Assembly (NCBI GenBank): GCA_027484825.1
Contig: JAIXSE010000022.1
Location: 46,182 to 110,181 of the forward strand
DNA from: Rubrivivax sp.
Lineage (GTDB): Bacteria > Pseudomonadota > Gammaproteobacteria > Burkholderiales > Burkholderiaceae_C
DNA: 64,000 bases
Direction: 5' to 3'
In this document: positions 28,401-37,371 of the stretch, piece by piece
Position numbering within the stretch: the stretch's first letter is position 1
Layout: the number at the start of each line of letters is the position of its first letter
The notes under the pieces: model-generated
Told to the model about the DNA's origin: nothing
Seen by the model: only the letters and a program-made list of their open reading frames with translations
Databases searched by the model: none
Made by a program: the position numbers and the translations under genes

Positions 28401-29482
28401 GGCTGACCGCCCACGTCGCTGACCCGCGCGCCCCAGAGTCGATGACCCAGGCCGTTCATCGAGCTTTGGAGCTGTCGGCCCTCAGCGAGACCGGTCATGT
28501 CGTGATGTACCTGCACGCTGGCGAGAGGCCGCAAACAGGTTCACTGGACAGTCCCGCAACAGCGGATTCACTCGCCAACGCGGGTGTCGCCGTCGAGGCA
28601 GTCCTGGTGAGTGCCCATCCATCGGGACGCGGAAGACCCACCACTGCGCAGGAGGCGTTGGCTCACAAGTACCGTGTGCTGCGAGAGGAGTTCGAAGCAC
28701 TCGGGCTCGTCATCACCTCCACGATGCGCGTACGCGATCCGCGCTTCGGGGACCGAAAGGTTCGGGTTGAATACTTCCAGGACCCCGACCTGCAAGGCTC
28801 TGTGCTGATGCGGCTGACCCCGACGAGCCCCCTGGTTCCCCGCAACTCCCAAGCAGCCGATCGCTCAAGTACCGCTCAAAGTGGGCTACCGGTGGAGGGG
28901 CTGACTGACTTTGCTCTTCGCTCTGAGGTCTACACAGGCGGCCCAAGGAAGAAATTGGCTGACAAACCAACCCTGGCGTCCGGTGCCGCCGAGGCCGCTC
29001 ATTGGGTTCGTGAAGCGCCAGCCGCGTACGCCACTCAGCCTGTGAAGCCACGTCGGGCGGACAGCGCGCTGATCCGCACGACGGAAGTGGCCCAGATGCT
29101 GGGTGTCAGTCGGCCCTACATCACGAAGCTCTGCGATTTGGGTGTCTTCGGCCCAGTGCAGAAAACCGAAGGCGGGCAACGACGCATTCCGCTCGCAGCA
29201 GTGCTGGCCTACCAGGCGCAGCGACGCAATCAAAACCAGGTGCTTGACGAGATGGCAGCGTCTGAAACAAGCGCCCGCGCCCGCGCCATTGAGTTGCAGG
29301 GGGCCGAGCAGACGGTAGCCGAGCAGGGCATTCGGTGGACGAAGGTCATCGCGGAGGCGGCCGTCCCCAGTGCTCCATCTGTCTATTCGAAAACTGGCAA
29401 GCTGAAGACGCCGGTGGTGCGCGATCCCGCCACGAGAGGCGGGACAAAGAGGGTCGCTGCGAAAAAGACCCGCAGCGAATGA
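28382..29482 (+). CDS. HTH (excisionase/MerR-like) antitoxin with long N-terminal domain
   Basis: 366 residues. The HTH is at about 230-280 (RTTEVAQMLGVSRPYITKLCDLGVFGPVQKTEGGQRRIPLAAVLAYQ), a winged excisionase-type fold used by antitoxins of PIN-domain toxins. The PIN gene starts 78 bases downstream. Usual antitoxins of this kind are about 140-180 residues; here about 220 residues precede the HTH. They have a predicted mixed domain (residues 20-150, VMYLHAGE, VEAVLVSAHPSGRGRPTTAQEALAHKYRVLREEFEALGLVI) that I do not recognise. The tail is Lys/Arg-rich. It probably represses its own promoter and blocks the toxin. Confidence 0.7.
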   Translation: MPQTKRRLTAHVADPRAPESMTQAVHRALELSALSETGHVVMYLHAGERPQTGSLDSPATADSLANAGVAVEAVLVSAHPSGRGRPTTAQEALAHKYRVLREEFEALGLVITSTMRVRDPRFGDRKVRVEYFQDPDLQGSVLMRLTPTSPLVPRNSQAADRSSTAQSGLPVEGLTDFALRSEVYTGGPRKKLADKPTLASGAAEAAHWVREAPAAYATQPVKPRRADSALIRTTEVAQMLGVSRPYITKLCDLGVFGPVQKTEGGQRRIPLAAVLAYQAQRRNQNQVLDEMAASETSARARAIELQGAEQTVAEQGIRWTKVIAEAAVPSAPSVYSKTGKLKTPVVRDPATRGGTKRVAAKKTRSE

Positions 29483-29560
29483 GCGCCCCGATGCGCGACA
29501 AGGCAGTAGAGCCGTCAACACCCGCCGAGAAGAATCCGTAGGCAAGAGTGAAAACAGAGC

Positions 29561-30406
29561 ATGGCCCAGCACTCCCAAGGCGAGCCCGGCTTGCTGTTGA
29601 CTCCGATCTCTCCCTCGACCCTCAATGACCTGCTGCAAAAGGGCGTCCCGTCCGTTTTCCTCGACGCCAACATCCTGATCCCGGAATACCTGCGCTCGAT
29701 TTTCCTGGACCTGGCATACGCAGGACTTTTGGAGCCGCACTGGTCCAAGGCAGTCCTCGAAGAGACCCGCCGCAATCTGATCGCGAAGGAGGGGAGATAC
29801 GCGCTTGATCCTCGGAGCGTAGACAAAGTGCTGCGCGCCATGGCGAAAGCTTTTCCCCGAGCGCTTGCTCACGGCTCGGAAAAATACACCTCGGCCTTTT
29901 CAGGGCGGACTGACGCAAAAGACCAGCATGTTGCAGCGGGTGCGCTTAAGGTGAGCTTGAGTGTTTACGGCGGCAAGGCCGTGGTGCTGGTGACAAACAA
30001 TGTCGCCGACCTGCCTCAATGGGCATTCCAGGGGACCCGGGTGCTGATGGTTCGTCCGGACCTGTTCCTCGTGACGTTGATCAAACACAGCCCCAAGGCT
30101 GTGGTGAGCACCATCGACAAAATGCTGATGCGTTTCAGGAATCCACCCACCAGCCAAGTCAACTTTCTCAACGTGTTGGTGGGCTCAGGCTGCCACCTGT
30201 TTGCTGCGGAGCTTGCTCGGCATTGGGGCTACGAGATGCAGACCTCGCTGACCCCGGCGCGGCAGCAGCAACTCCCCAAGGCGCTTCGACCGCCCGATGC
30301 GGCAAAGAACGCTTCGACGAAGGCTCGAGATAAAAAGACCGTCGCAACGGAAAGTGCCACTAAGTCGAGCTCGCGCACCTTCAGGTCGAAGTCGACTCAG
30401 ACCTGA
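29561..30406 (+). CDS. PIN-domain ribonuclease toxin
   Basis: 281 residues. The PIN fold starts with VPSVFLDANILIPEYLR (Asp35), continues with KAVLEETRRNL (Glu67/68) and has the second acidic cluster GRTDAKDQHVAAGAL (Asp118, Asp121) and VTNNVADLP. These carboxylates bind the metal used for RNA cleavage in VapC-type toxins. The C-terminal 100 residues include a helical part and a Lys/Ser/Thr-rich tail. Placed right after the HTH antitoxin gene, it completes a type II toxin-antitoxin pair. The RNA target is unknown. Confidence 0.78.
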   Translation: MAQHSQGEPGLLLTPISPSTLNDLLQKGVPSVFLDANILIPEYLRSIFLDLAYAGLLEPHWSKAVLEETRRNLIAKEGRYALDPRSVDKVLRAMAKAFPRALAHGSEKYTSAFSGRTDAKDQHVAAGALKVSLSVYGGKAVVLVTNNVADLPQWAFQGTRVLMVRPDLFLVTLIKHSPKAVVSTIDKMLMRFRNPPTSQVNFLNVLVGSGCHLFAAELARHWGYEMQTSLTPARQQQLPKALRPPDAAKNASTKARDKKTVATESATKSSSRTFRSKSTQT

Positions 30407-30444
30407 TCCCATCCCCAGGAGTGAACGCGCCCATACGCCGGTCA

Positions 30445-31395
30445 TCAACAGGCGGTGGGTGTTTTGACCGCCCGCCGCCGCCACATCACCAGCGGCACCA
30501 ACCCCAGCATCGCCAGCACCCAGGCGGCCGGCTCCGGCGTCACCAGCGGCGACGCTGACAGCAGATAGTTGGTCCCCGTCCGCGACGACACCGAATAACT
30601 CAGCACCGTCCCGTCCAGCGCCGTCACTCGCGAGATCCCGTTCCAGTACAGCCCAGGCGACTCATCGGTATAGGCCGATCCGTTGGTCGACACGCCGGTC
30701 GGATTCATATCGCTGGTCAGCAGCATGTAGAAGTCCAGCGGCACCTCGTGGCCAAGAGGAATCTCAGCCGAAAAATCAAACACGCCATAGGTGCGTCCAT
30801 CCGGGCCGCTACCGGTCTGATAACGCTCCAGCAGCGTGCTGCCGTCGAAGTTCAACGTCTTGTAGGTTTCCCAGGACGCGAAATGATCGTCAATGCCCAG
30901 CACAAACAGCGTGTTCAGGTCGCCCGCCTTGCCCTGCACCCCGGCGGGCACGGCGCTGGCGTCCAGGAAGGTCTCGCTCGTGCCGAACAGGGTCACGCTG
31001 AAGTAGATGCGCGCAAAGGCATCGGTGGTGTTGGCATTCAGGGTCAGGCCGTCGCCCAGATACGCCTCGGCCCGCGCGGTGGCCGCGCCGGGGCCCGCAA
31101 ACGCCGTCCCGAGCGAGCCGGACACCGACCCAGGGGCCAGCGTCGTGCTGGCAAAGGCGCTGGAGACCGATGGCTCACCGGGCCCCCCGCCGATCACCGC
31201 CGCCGTCACCGACGTGGGTGCCGACCCACTGCCCGCGGCCCCGTCGTGCTGGGTGTTGCCACCCGCCGTCACCGTCACCGACTGGAAGGAATCCGGCGGC
31301 CGGTCAAACTGAGCCTGAGCCAGGTTCATGAAGAGGCTCAGGGGGACGGCCAGCAGCATCAGTCGGCGCCGCAGCAGGCGTGCAGATCTTGTCAT
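30445..31395 (-). CDS. PEP-CTERM exosortase-sorted secreted protein
   Basis: 316 residues from ATG 31395, with GGGAG upstream. A signal peptide ends NLAQAQ. The C-terminus carries the sorting signal VTPEPAAWVLAMLGLVPLVMWRRRA: the PEP motif, a hydrophobic helix and an Arg cluster. Such proteins are processed by exosortase and are tied to extracellular polysaccharide in beta- and gammaproteobacteria. The Ser/Thr/Gly-rich body (SSAFASTTLAPGSVSGSLG) has no recognised domain. The exosortase gene is not in the window. It lies convergent to the PIN toxin gene. Confidence 0.88.
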   Translation of the reverse strand: MTRSARLLRRRLMLLAVPLSLFMNLAQAQFDRPPDSFQSVTVTAGGNTQHDGAAGSGSAPTSVTAAVIGGGPGEPSVSSAFASTTLAPGSVSGSLGTAFAGPGAATARAEAYLGDGLTLNANTTDAFARIYFSVTLFGTSETFLDASAVPAGVQGKAGDLNTLFVLGIDDHFASWETYKTLNFDGSTLLERYQTGSGPDGRTYGVFDFSAEIPLGHEVPLDFYMLLTSDMNPTGVSTNGSAYTDESPGLYWNGISRVTALDGTVLSYSVSSRTGTNYLLSASPLVTPEPAAWVLAMLGLVPLVMWRRRAVKTPTAC

Positions 31396-31482
31396 GGGAC
31401 TCCCTATGGACAGCTCGCGCTTGATGGCAAGCGTGAGGCCCAACCGGGGGTCCGGACATCCTTCAACTTAGGGATGCCCCCC

Positions 31483-32529
31483 TCAATGCTGGTCGCTCAC
31501 CCCGGCGCTGTCAAAACTCGCCATCTCCGACAGCACCTGGCAGGCCGACACCAGCAGCGGCCAGGCCAGCGCCGCGCCGGAGCCTTCACCCAGGCGCAAG
31601 CCCAGGTCCAGCAGCGGCTGCGCCTTGAGCGACTCCAGCATCAGCCGGTGACCGACCTCCTGCGACCGGTGGGCAAACACGCAGCGCTCCAGCACGGCCG
31701 GTTGCAGACGTGCCGCCACCAGCACCGCCGCACCGGTGATGAAGCCGTCCACCACGATCACCCGGCGCTCCAGCGCCGCCTGCAGCACCGCGCCCACCAT
31801 CATCGCGATCTCCAGCCCGCCCAGAGCGGCCAGCGCAGCGAGTGGGTCGGTGGCCCGGGGGTGACGGTTCAAGGCGCGGGTCAGCACGTCCAGCTTGTGC
31901 TTGAGCTGCGCATCGTCGAGGCCGGTGCCGCGGCCCACGCAGTCCACCAGCGCGTAACCACCCAGCCGTGCCAGCAGCAGCGCCGCCGCCGAGGTGTTGC
32001 CGATGCCCATCTCGCCCAGCAGCAGCACATTGCCGGGACGCTTTTGCAGCAGCGTCTTGCCCGCCGCCACGGCGGTGCGGCATTGATCGGTCGTCATGGC
32101 CGGGCCGGCCAGCATGTCCGCCGTGCCCATTGCGATCTTGGCGATCAACAGACCGGCCCGCGGCTGGAACTGGTGCTTCACGCCCGCATCCACCACGCTC
32201 AGCGTCAGCCCGTGCTGGCGCGCCAGCACCGACACCGCCGCGCCGCCGGACAGGAAGTTCTCCACCATCTGCCAGGTGACTTCCGGCGGGAAGGCGGACA
32301 CGCCATGCGCGGCGAGCCCGTGATCGGCGGCGAACACCATCATCTGCGGCTCCACCAGTTGCGGCGTCTCGGTGCCCAGGATCATGCCCAGGCGCAGCAT
32401 CAGGTCTTCCAGCCGGCCCAGCGATCCGAGCGGCTTGGTCTTGCGGTCAATGCGATGCTGCAGGCGCGCCGCCAGGGCCGGGTCTTGAATCGAGGGAATG
32501 ACGGGGATCAGGTCTTGAGGGATCGACAT
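31483..32529 (-). CDS. cobT: Nicotinate-nucleotide-dimethylbenzimidazole phosphoribosyltransferase
   Basis: 348 residues starting MSIPQDLIPVIPSIQD; an ATG 14 codons upstream is less likely. Family motifs: TKPLGSLGRLEDL, VFAADHGLAAHGVSAFPPEVT, GEMGIGNTSAAALLL (the nucleotide-binding GIGNT) and the C-terminal LRLGEGSGAALAWPLL with the catalytic Glu. It makes alpha-ribazole phosphate for the lower loop of cobalamin. It is the last gene of the riboswitch-controlled operon. The cobS and cobC genes that often follow it are absent here. Confidence 0.96.
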   Translation of the reverse strand: MSIPQDLIPVIPSIQDPALAARLQHRIDRKTKPLGSLGRLEDLMLRLGMILGTETPQLVEPQMMVFAADHGLAAHGVSAFPPEVTWQMVENFLSGGAAVSVLARQHGLTLSVVDAGVKHQFQPRAGLLIAKIAMGTADMLAGPAMTTDQCRTAVAAGKTLLQKRPGNVLLLGEMGIGNTSAAALLLARLGGYALVDCVGRGTGLDDAQLKHKLDVLTRALNRHPRATDPLAALAALGGLEIAMMVGAVLQAALERRVIVVDGFITGAAVLVAARLQPAVLERCVFAHRSQEVGHRLMLESLKAQPLLDLGLRLGEGSGAALAWPLLVSACQVLSEMASFDSAGVSDQH

Positions 32530-32652
32530 AACGGTGACGAAGTAACGAATCGGTTCCAGGGGCGGGGCCATCGGATCAAACGCCGACGGCGCCGGTCCGG
32601 CATTCAGGGCCTACCCGTAGAGGACAGGCCCCGGGAGGCGCGGACCCTTGAG

Positions 32653-34248
32653 TCAGGGGGGGAGGGCCGGGGCATCGGCTGGGTCAGGGGCCGGAGTGAG
32701 CGCCGGGGACAGCAGGCCGGTCAGCACACCGGGGTGGAAGTGACGGTCCACGTAGTCCGCCAGGCCGTCGAAGACCTGCTCCAGCGGACGGATGGGGCGC
32801 TGGAACAGGGCGGTGAGCACGGCATCGTTCTCGAACATCCCGTGCAGATAGTGGCCTAGCACCGGGCCGTGCTGCCAGCCGATGACCTCGCCGCGGTCGT
32901 CCCACAGGACCGGTGTGGCGGCTGCCAGCGATGGATGCTGGGCGGTGCGGCCGTGGTGGATCTCGTAGCCATGGGCGGTCTGTCCGGTGAGAGCGGACCA
33001 GGGGGCGGCCATCCCGGGGCCTGACGTCGCCATGCCGGTGCCTGCGTCTGCGTCTGCGTCTGCGAACCGCGCCTGCGTTTCCCGCAGCAGCTTCTCGCGC
33101 TCGAACTGCGTAACCAGCGGCAGCAGCCCCAGACCCGGTGCATTGCCGTCCACGCCATGCGGATCAATCAGCGCCTCCCCCAACATCTGCAGACCGCCGC
33201 AGATGCCCAGCACCGGACGACCCGCCGCCGCATGCTCGGCAATGCTGCGATCCAGGCGCTGCTCGCGCAGCCAGGCCAGATCGGCGGCCACCGCCTTGGA
33301 GCCGGGGAGGATGATCCAGTCCACATCGACAAGGTCCGCAGGCGTGCGTGCCCATTGAAGACGCACCCCCTCCAACTGGCGCAGCGGCTGGAACTCATCC
33401 AGATTGGACAGGCGCGGATACGCCACCACCGCGATGCGGCACAGGCTGCCGCTGCCGGTGCTGCGGTCGTCGAAGACGCCGTCTTCTTCCGGCAACCCGT
33501 GGCCGCGCCACATCGGCAGCGTGGCGACGGTCGGCACGCCGGTGAGTTGCTGCAGCATCTCGGGTCCGGGTGCCAGCAGCGAGGCGTCGCCGCGGAAGCG
33601 GTTCAGCACAAAGCCTCGGATCAGGGCCCGCTCATGGGCCGGCAGCAGCTGATGCGTGCCGAACAGATGGGCAAAGGCGCCGCCGCGGTCGATGTCGCTC
33701 ACCAGCAGGCAGGCCGCATCGGCGGCCAGGGCGGTGCGCATGTTCACATAGTCGCTGGCATGCAGATTGATCTCGGCCGGGGAGCCGGCCCCTTCGATCA
33801 CCACCACATCGTTCTCGGCCAGCAGCGCATCCAGCGCTTCACGGGCCCGGGCCCACAGCGATTCGCTCCGGGCCCGCCAAGGGGCGCGGGTCAGCACTTC
33901 ATCGACCTCACCCAGCACGACCACCTGCGAGGCGGTGTCCTTCTCCGGCTTGAGCAGCACCGGATTCATGCGCACGTCCGGACGGGCCCGCGCTGCCAGC
34001 GCCTGGAAATACTGGGCCGAGCCGATCTCGCCCATGCGTCCGTTCAGGCCGGGCACCACACGCGCGTTGTTGCTCATGTTCTGCGCCTTGAAGGGCGCCA
34101 CGCGCAGCCCCTGGCGGGCATACCAGCGGCACAGGGCGGTGGTGAGAAAGCTCTTGCCAGCGCCGCTGGTGGTGCCCAGCACCATCACGGCGCGACCGCG
34201 TGGGCCGCCGGGCGGGCGGCCGGTGGGGAGGTCGGGAGAGGCGGTCAC
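32653..34248 (-). CDS. cobQ: Cobyric acid synthase (glutamine-dependent)
   Basis: 531 residues from the GTG at 34248, which overlaps the cobD stop (GTGA) and follows AAGGA. The N-terminal ATPase has VLGTTSGAGKSFLTTALCRW and PFKAQNMSNNA; the C-terminal class I amidotransferase has the nucleophile cysteine in GRPVLGICGGLQMLGE and the later HYLHGMFEN. It amidates positions b, d, e and g of adenosylcobyrinate diamide. The tail is Pro/Ala-rich. Standard length is near 490, so it is slightly extended. Confidence 0.95.
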   Translation of the reverse strand: MTASPDLPTGRPPGGPRGRAVMVLGTTSGAGKSFLTTALCRWYARQGLRVAPFKAQNMSNNARVVPGLNGRMGEIGSAQYFQALAARARPDVRMNPVLLKPEKDTASQVVVLGEVDEVLTRAPWRARSESLWARAREALDALLAENDVVVIEGAGSPAEINLHASDYVNMRTALAADAACLLVSDIDRGGAFAHLFGTHQLLPAHERALIRGFVLNRFRGDASLLAPGPEMLQQLTGVPTVATLPMWRGHGLPEEDGVFDDRSTGSGSLCRIAVVAYPRLSNLDEFQPLRQLEGVRLQWARTPADLVDVDWIILPGSKAVAADLAWLREQRLDRSIAEHAAAGRPVLGICGGLQMLGEALIDPHGVDGNAPGLGLLPLVTQFEREKLLRETQARFADADADAGTGMATSGPGMAAPWSALTGQTAHGYEIHHGRTAQHPSLAAATPVLWDDRGEVIGWQHGPVLGHYLHGMFENDAVLTALFQRPIRPLEQVFDGLADYVDRHFHPGVLTGLLSPALTPAPDPADAPALPP

Positions 34249-35705
34249 GTGGGGTCCTTGTGGGAGTCGGCCGGGCGCTTGAGCGAGGGGGACACAGCGC
34301 GAGATCGCGCGACAGGGTGGGGGCCCAGCACCTGATGCAGCGCCGTGAGCAGGGCCATCTGCGAAGCGGGGGTCTGCACCGACATACGTACCCAACCGGG
34401 ATGGCCGAAGCTGGTGGCGTCCCGCAGCTTGATGCCGTGGTGGCGCAAGGCGGCCAGCAGGGCGGCTGGGGTGGTTGGGGGCGTGTGATGCAAGCCGGGC
34501 AACACGGGGCGCTGCGGACCGCCGTCAGATTCAACGCCGACAGATCCACCGCCGACAGGTCCACCGCCGAGAGGGCCAACAGGAGCGAGGGGCTCCGCGC
34601 CGCCGACGTCTCCGGGCGAATGGCTCGTCGTCGTCGCCGGACGGGCAGGCATCGGCGGAACCGGGGGCAGCGGCTGCAGCGGCGCAACGGCCCTTCGCGT
34701 CGCACCAAGATCCAGGTCGAGGTCCAGCTCCGGATCCAGCTCGTTGTCCGCGCCCAGGTCCGGCAACTGTGCCATCCAGAAATTGGTCACGCTGCCTGGC
34801 AGCACCTGAAAGCCCCAGGACGCCAGACGACGCTGCTGCTCCTGCCCCCACTCGCTCAGCAGCGCATGCGAATCCGCGAGTTCCTCCTGCACCTCGGTCT
34901 GCGCCCAGGCCATCAGCAGCGCTTCGCCTTCGGCCGACAGCACCCAGCTGGCGGCGAGCGCGGCGATGCGATCCCGCCAGTCATCATGCGCCGGCGCCAG
35001 CAGATAGGCGGCGCGAACACCGGTGAGACCCAGGGCCTTGTTGGGGCAGATCAGGCGCCAGACCTGGTCGGCCAGGGAGGGCGGCAGCGCCGAAGCGCCG
35101 TGCAGACGCAGCGGCTCATAGGCCTGGTCCACCACCACCCGGCTACCGGAGCGCTGACGGGCCTGCTCGAGCGCCTGCCATTGGGGCGCGTCCAAGGTGT
35201 GGCCGGTTGGGTTGCAGGGGTCGCAGATCCAGACCAGGCACGGCAGGTCCATGGCGGCGGCCATCGCGGCCACATCCTCGCAGGGCACAACGGTCAGGCC
35301 CAGCGCCTGCGCGGCTGCTGCATAGTCGCCGAATCCGGGCTGCGGCACGCACACGCGGCGAATACCGGCCAGCATCGCGGCCAGGGTGATCCGACGGATG
35401 GCCTCGGCGCCGCCTGCGGTGGGCACCACGCGCTGGCGCTCCACTCCATGCCAGTCCGCCAGATGCTGACGCAGCGCGGTGTAGGCCGGGTCCGGATACC
35501 GCTGGCGGTCCGCCGCGAGCACGGCATCCAGCACGATGGGCGGTGGTCCCAGCGGATGGGCATTGGTCGAGAAATCGCAGGTCACCGGTGGGCCGGCATC
35601 CGTGCCGCCGTGCACCGGGAGCGCCGTCCGCGTGTTCGTCGGAATCGGCGTCGGCGTCTGCATCTGCATCGGCATCTGCGATGGCTTCGGCTTCATGTCC
35701 TTCAC
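34245..35705 (-). CDS. cobD: Threonine-phosphate decarboxylase-like PLP enzyme
   Basis: 486 residues from the GTG at 35705, which overlaps the cbiB stop and follows GAGGA. A class I aminotransferase fold is evident: CDPCNPTG near 161-168, VVVDQAYEPL, and the PLP lysine Lys223 in ICPNKALGLTGVRAAYLL. It makes the aminopropanol arm (called CobD in Salmonella, CobC in Pseudomonas). Residues ~318-408 are a 90-residue Pro/Gly/Asp-rich insertion (NELDPELDLDLDLG) splitting the C-terminal domain, which normally resumes with LRDATSFGHPGWVRMSV. The first 40 residues are also low complexity. Typical family length is about 330-360. Confidence 0.88.
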   Translation of the reverse strand: MKDMKPKPSQMPMQMQTPTPIPTNTRTALPVHGGTDAGPPVTCDFSTNAHPLGPPPIVLDAVLAADRQRYPDPAYTALRQHLADWHGVERQRVVPTAGGAEAIRRITLAAMLAGIRRVCVPQPGFGDYAAAAQALGLTVVPCEDVAAMAAAMDLPCLVWICDPCNPTGHTLDAPQWQALEQARQRSGSRVVVDQAYEPLRLHGASALPPSLADQVWRLICPNKALGLTGVRAAYLLAPAHDDWRDRIAALAASWVLSAEGEALLMAWAQTEVQEELADSHALLSEWGQEQQRRLASWGFQVLPGSVTNFWMAQLPDLGADNELDPELDLDLDLGATRRAVAPLQPLPPVPPMPARPATTTSHSPGDVGGAEPLAPVGPLGGGPVGGGSVGVESDGGPQRPVLPGLHHTPPTTPAALLAALRHHGIKLRDATSFGHPGWVRMSVQTPASQMALLTALHQVLGPHPVARSRAVSPSLKRPADSHKDPT

Positions 35706-36772
35706 CCTGCAGTCCTCCTCAAGCCAGCCGCCAGCAGCGCCAGGGCCAGCACGCAGCCCCACAGTGCGCGAGACGCCAGGCGCTGCGCCCTGTCCATATC
35801 GTCAGTCTGCACCGCAGTGCCCTCGGCATGCAGTTGATAGTGGCCCGGCTTGGTCAGACGCCGGTTCAAGCGCAGCGCCATCGCACCCATCGGCCAGCCG
35901 CCATTGGGCGAAGGCGTGCGTCCCGCTTCGCGCCACAGCGACGCCAGCAGCAGCGGCCGCGCGGCGATCAGGGCCAGCCCCGTCAGACGCGCCGGCACCC
36001 AGGACAACACGTCATCCACCCGCGCCGCCCATTTGCCGGCCCATTCCCAGCGGCCGCGATAGCCCCACATCGCATCGGCGGTGTTGGCAAAGCGGTAGAC
36101 CGCCGCACCGGGCAGACCGGCGATGGCAAACCAGAACAGCGGCGCCACCACCGAATCGTTGAGGTTCTCGGCCAGGGTCTCGATGGCGGTCTCGCGCACT
36201 TCGGTGGCGGTCAGCACGGTGGTGTCCCGGCTCACCAGACGCGACAGTTGCTGGCGTCCGTCGTCCAGCGACTGGGCCAGTTGCGTCTCCACCGCCGCCA
36301 CTTCTTCCCGCAGCATGCGCCAGGCCAGCAGCGGCTTGAGCAGCAGCCCCAGCACCGCGCCGGCAGCCAGCAATGCGGCCGTGCCGCGCCACGGCTGGAG
36401 CAGGGCCCACACTGCTTGCTCGGCGAGCAAGGCCACCGCGGCCACCCCTGCAGCCCCCAGCCACCATGCCGCCGTCCCGGCCACCAAGGCGCTGCGCGGC
36501 GGGAGCGACGTCAGCCAGTCACTCCACAGGCCCAGATAGCGCCCCATGCCCACCACCGGATGCAGCTTCACCGGCGGCTCGCCCAGCAGGCGGTCCACCA
36601 GCAGCGCCACCAGCATGGCCAGCGGCAGCAGCAGCGGCAGCAGTACCCACGGCGGCATCAGCTGCGGCATCAGCTGCGGCAGTTGCGGTGGCACTTGCAC
36701 CGGCACTTGCAGCAGCAGGGGCAGCGGCAGTTGCAGCATTGCGGGCAGCGCATGAAGCGCATCGGGCGTCAT
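35702..36772 (-). CDS. cbiB: Adenosylcobinamide-phosphate synthase
   Basis: 356 residues. An integral membrane protein with a family core LVDRLLGEPPVKLHPVVGMGRYLGLW, ETAIETLAENLNDSVVAPLFWFAIAGLPGAAVYRFANTADAMWGYR and PNGGWPMGAMA. It attaches the aminopropanol arm to adenosylcobyric acid. The N-terminal 50 residues are unusual: repeated PQLPQL and LLLP segments before the first core helix, possibly a wrong start, since the core begins near LVALLVDRLLG. It lies nine bases after cobO and overlaps cobD. Confidence 0.93.
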   Translation of the reverse strand: MTPDALHALPAMLQLPLPLLLQVPVQVPPQLPQLMPQLMPPWVLLPLLLPLAMLVALLVDRLLGEPPVKLHPVVGMGRYLGLWSDWLTSLPPRSALVAGTAAWWLGAAGVAAVALLAEQAVWALLQPWRGTAALLAAGAVLGLLLKPLLAWRMLREEVAAVETQLAQSLDDGRQQLSRLVSRDTTVLTATEVRETAIETLAENLNDSVVAPLFWFAIAGLPGAAVYRFANTADAMWGYRGRWEWAGKWAARVDDVLSWVPARLTGLALIAARPLLLASLWREAGRTPSPNGGWPMGAMALRLNRRLTKPGHYQLHAEGTAVQTDDMDRAQRLASRALWGCVLALALLAAGLRRTAG

Positions 36773-36781
36773 GATGCGGTC

Positions 36782-37351
36782 TCAGTCCTCGATGCCGCGC
36801 TGCGCCGGCACGCCGGCGGTGAAGTGATGCTTCACCTGGCCCATCTCGGTGACGGTGTCGGCAAGGTCGATCAGCTCCTGCGGCGCATTGCGGCCGGTCA
36901 GCACCACATGCACGTGGGAGGGACGCTGGCGCAGCGTCTCCAGCACCGGCTCCAGTGGCAGCCAGCCATACCGCAGCGGATACATGATCTCGTCCAGCAC
37001 CACCAGGAAGTGCTCACCGGCTTCGATGGTGGCGCGGGCGCGTTCCCAGCCGTCGCGGGCCAGTTGCGCCGAATGCTCCAGGTCCTTGCTCTTCCACGAA
37101 AAGCCGTCGCCCAAGCCTTCGATGGGAATGCCCAGGGTCTCGAAGATGCGGTGTTCACCGAAGCGGGCGCTGGGCACCTTCATGAACTGGTAGATGCGCA
37201 CCGCCTTGCCGCGGCCGTGGGCGCGCAGGGCCAGGCCAAAGGCCGCCGTGCTCTTGCCCTTGCCGTTGCCGGTGTGCACCAGGATGAGACCTCGCCGTTC
37301 GCCGGCGGGAATGATGCGTTCACGATGGACGGGAGGTTGTTCGATTTCCAT
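36782..37351 (-). CDS. cobO: Cob(I)yrinic acid a,c-diamide adenosyltransferase
   Basis: 189 residues starting MEIEQPPVHRERIIP. The P-loop is VHTGNGKGKSTAAFGLALRA (residues 25-44), followed by KVPSARFGE and VVLDEIMYPLRYGW (Walker B). It transfers the adenosyl group of ATP to cobalt, giving coenzyme forms. A longer frame upstream runs antisense-like through cbiA sequence and is rejected. It lies 20 bases downstream of cbiA. Confidence 0.96.
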   Translation of the reverse strand: MEIEQPPVHRERIIPAGERRGLILVHTGNGKGKSTAAFGLALRAHGRGKAVRIYQFMKVPSARFGEHRIFETLGIPIEGLGDGFSWKSKDLEHSAQLARDGWERARATIEAGEHFLVVLDEIMYPLRYGWLPLEPVLETLRQRPSHVHVVLTGRNAPQELIDLADTVTEMGQVKHHFTAGVPAQRGIED

Positions 37352-37371
37352 GGGTCTCGGCACTGAAGGGC

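Noticed and set aside
30748..32859. 703-codon plus-strand frame opposite the PEP-CTERM gene, cobT and the end of cobQ
   Set aside because: Antisense to clear minus-strand genes, and its product (Gln/His/Arg-rich) has no domain.
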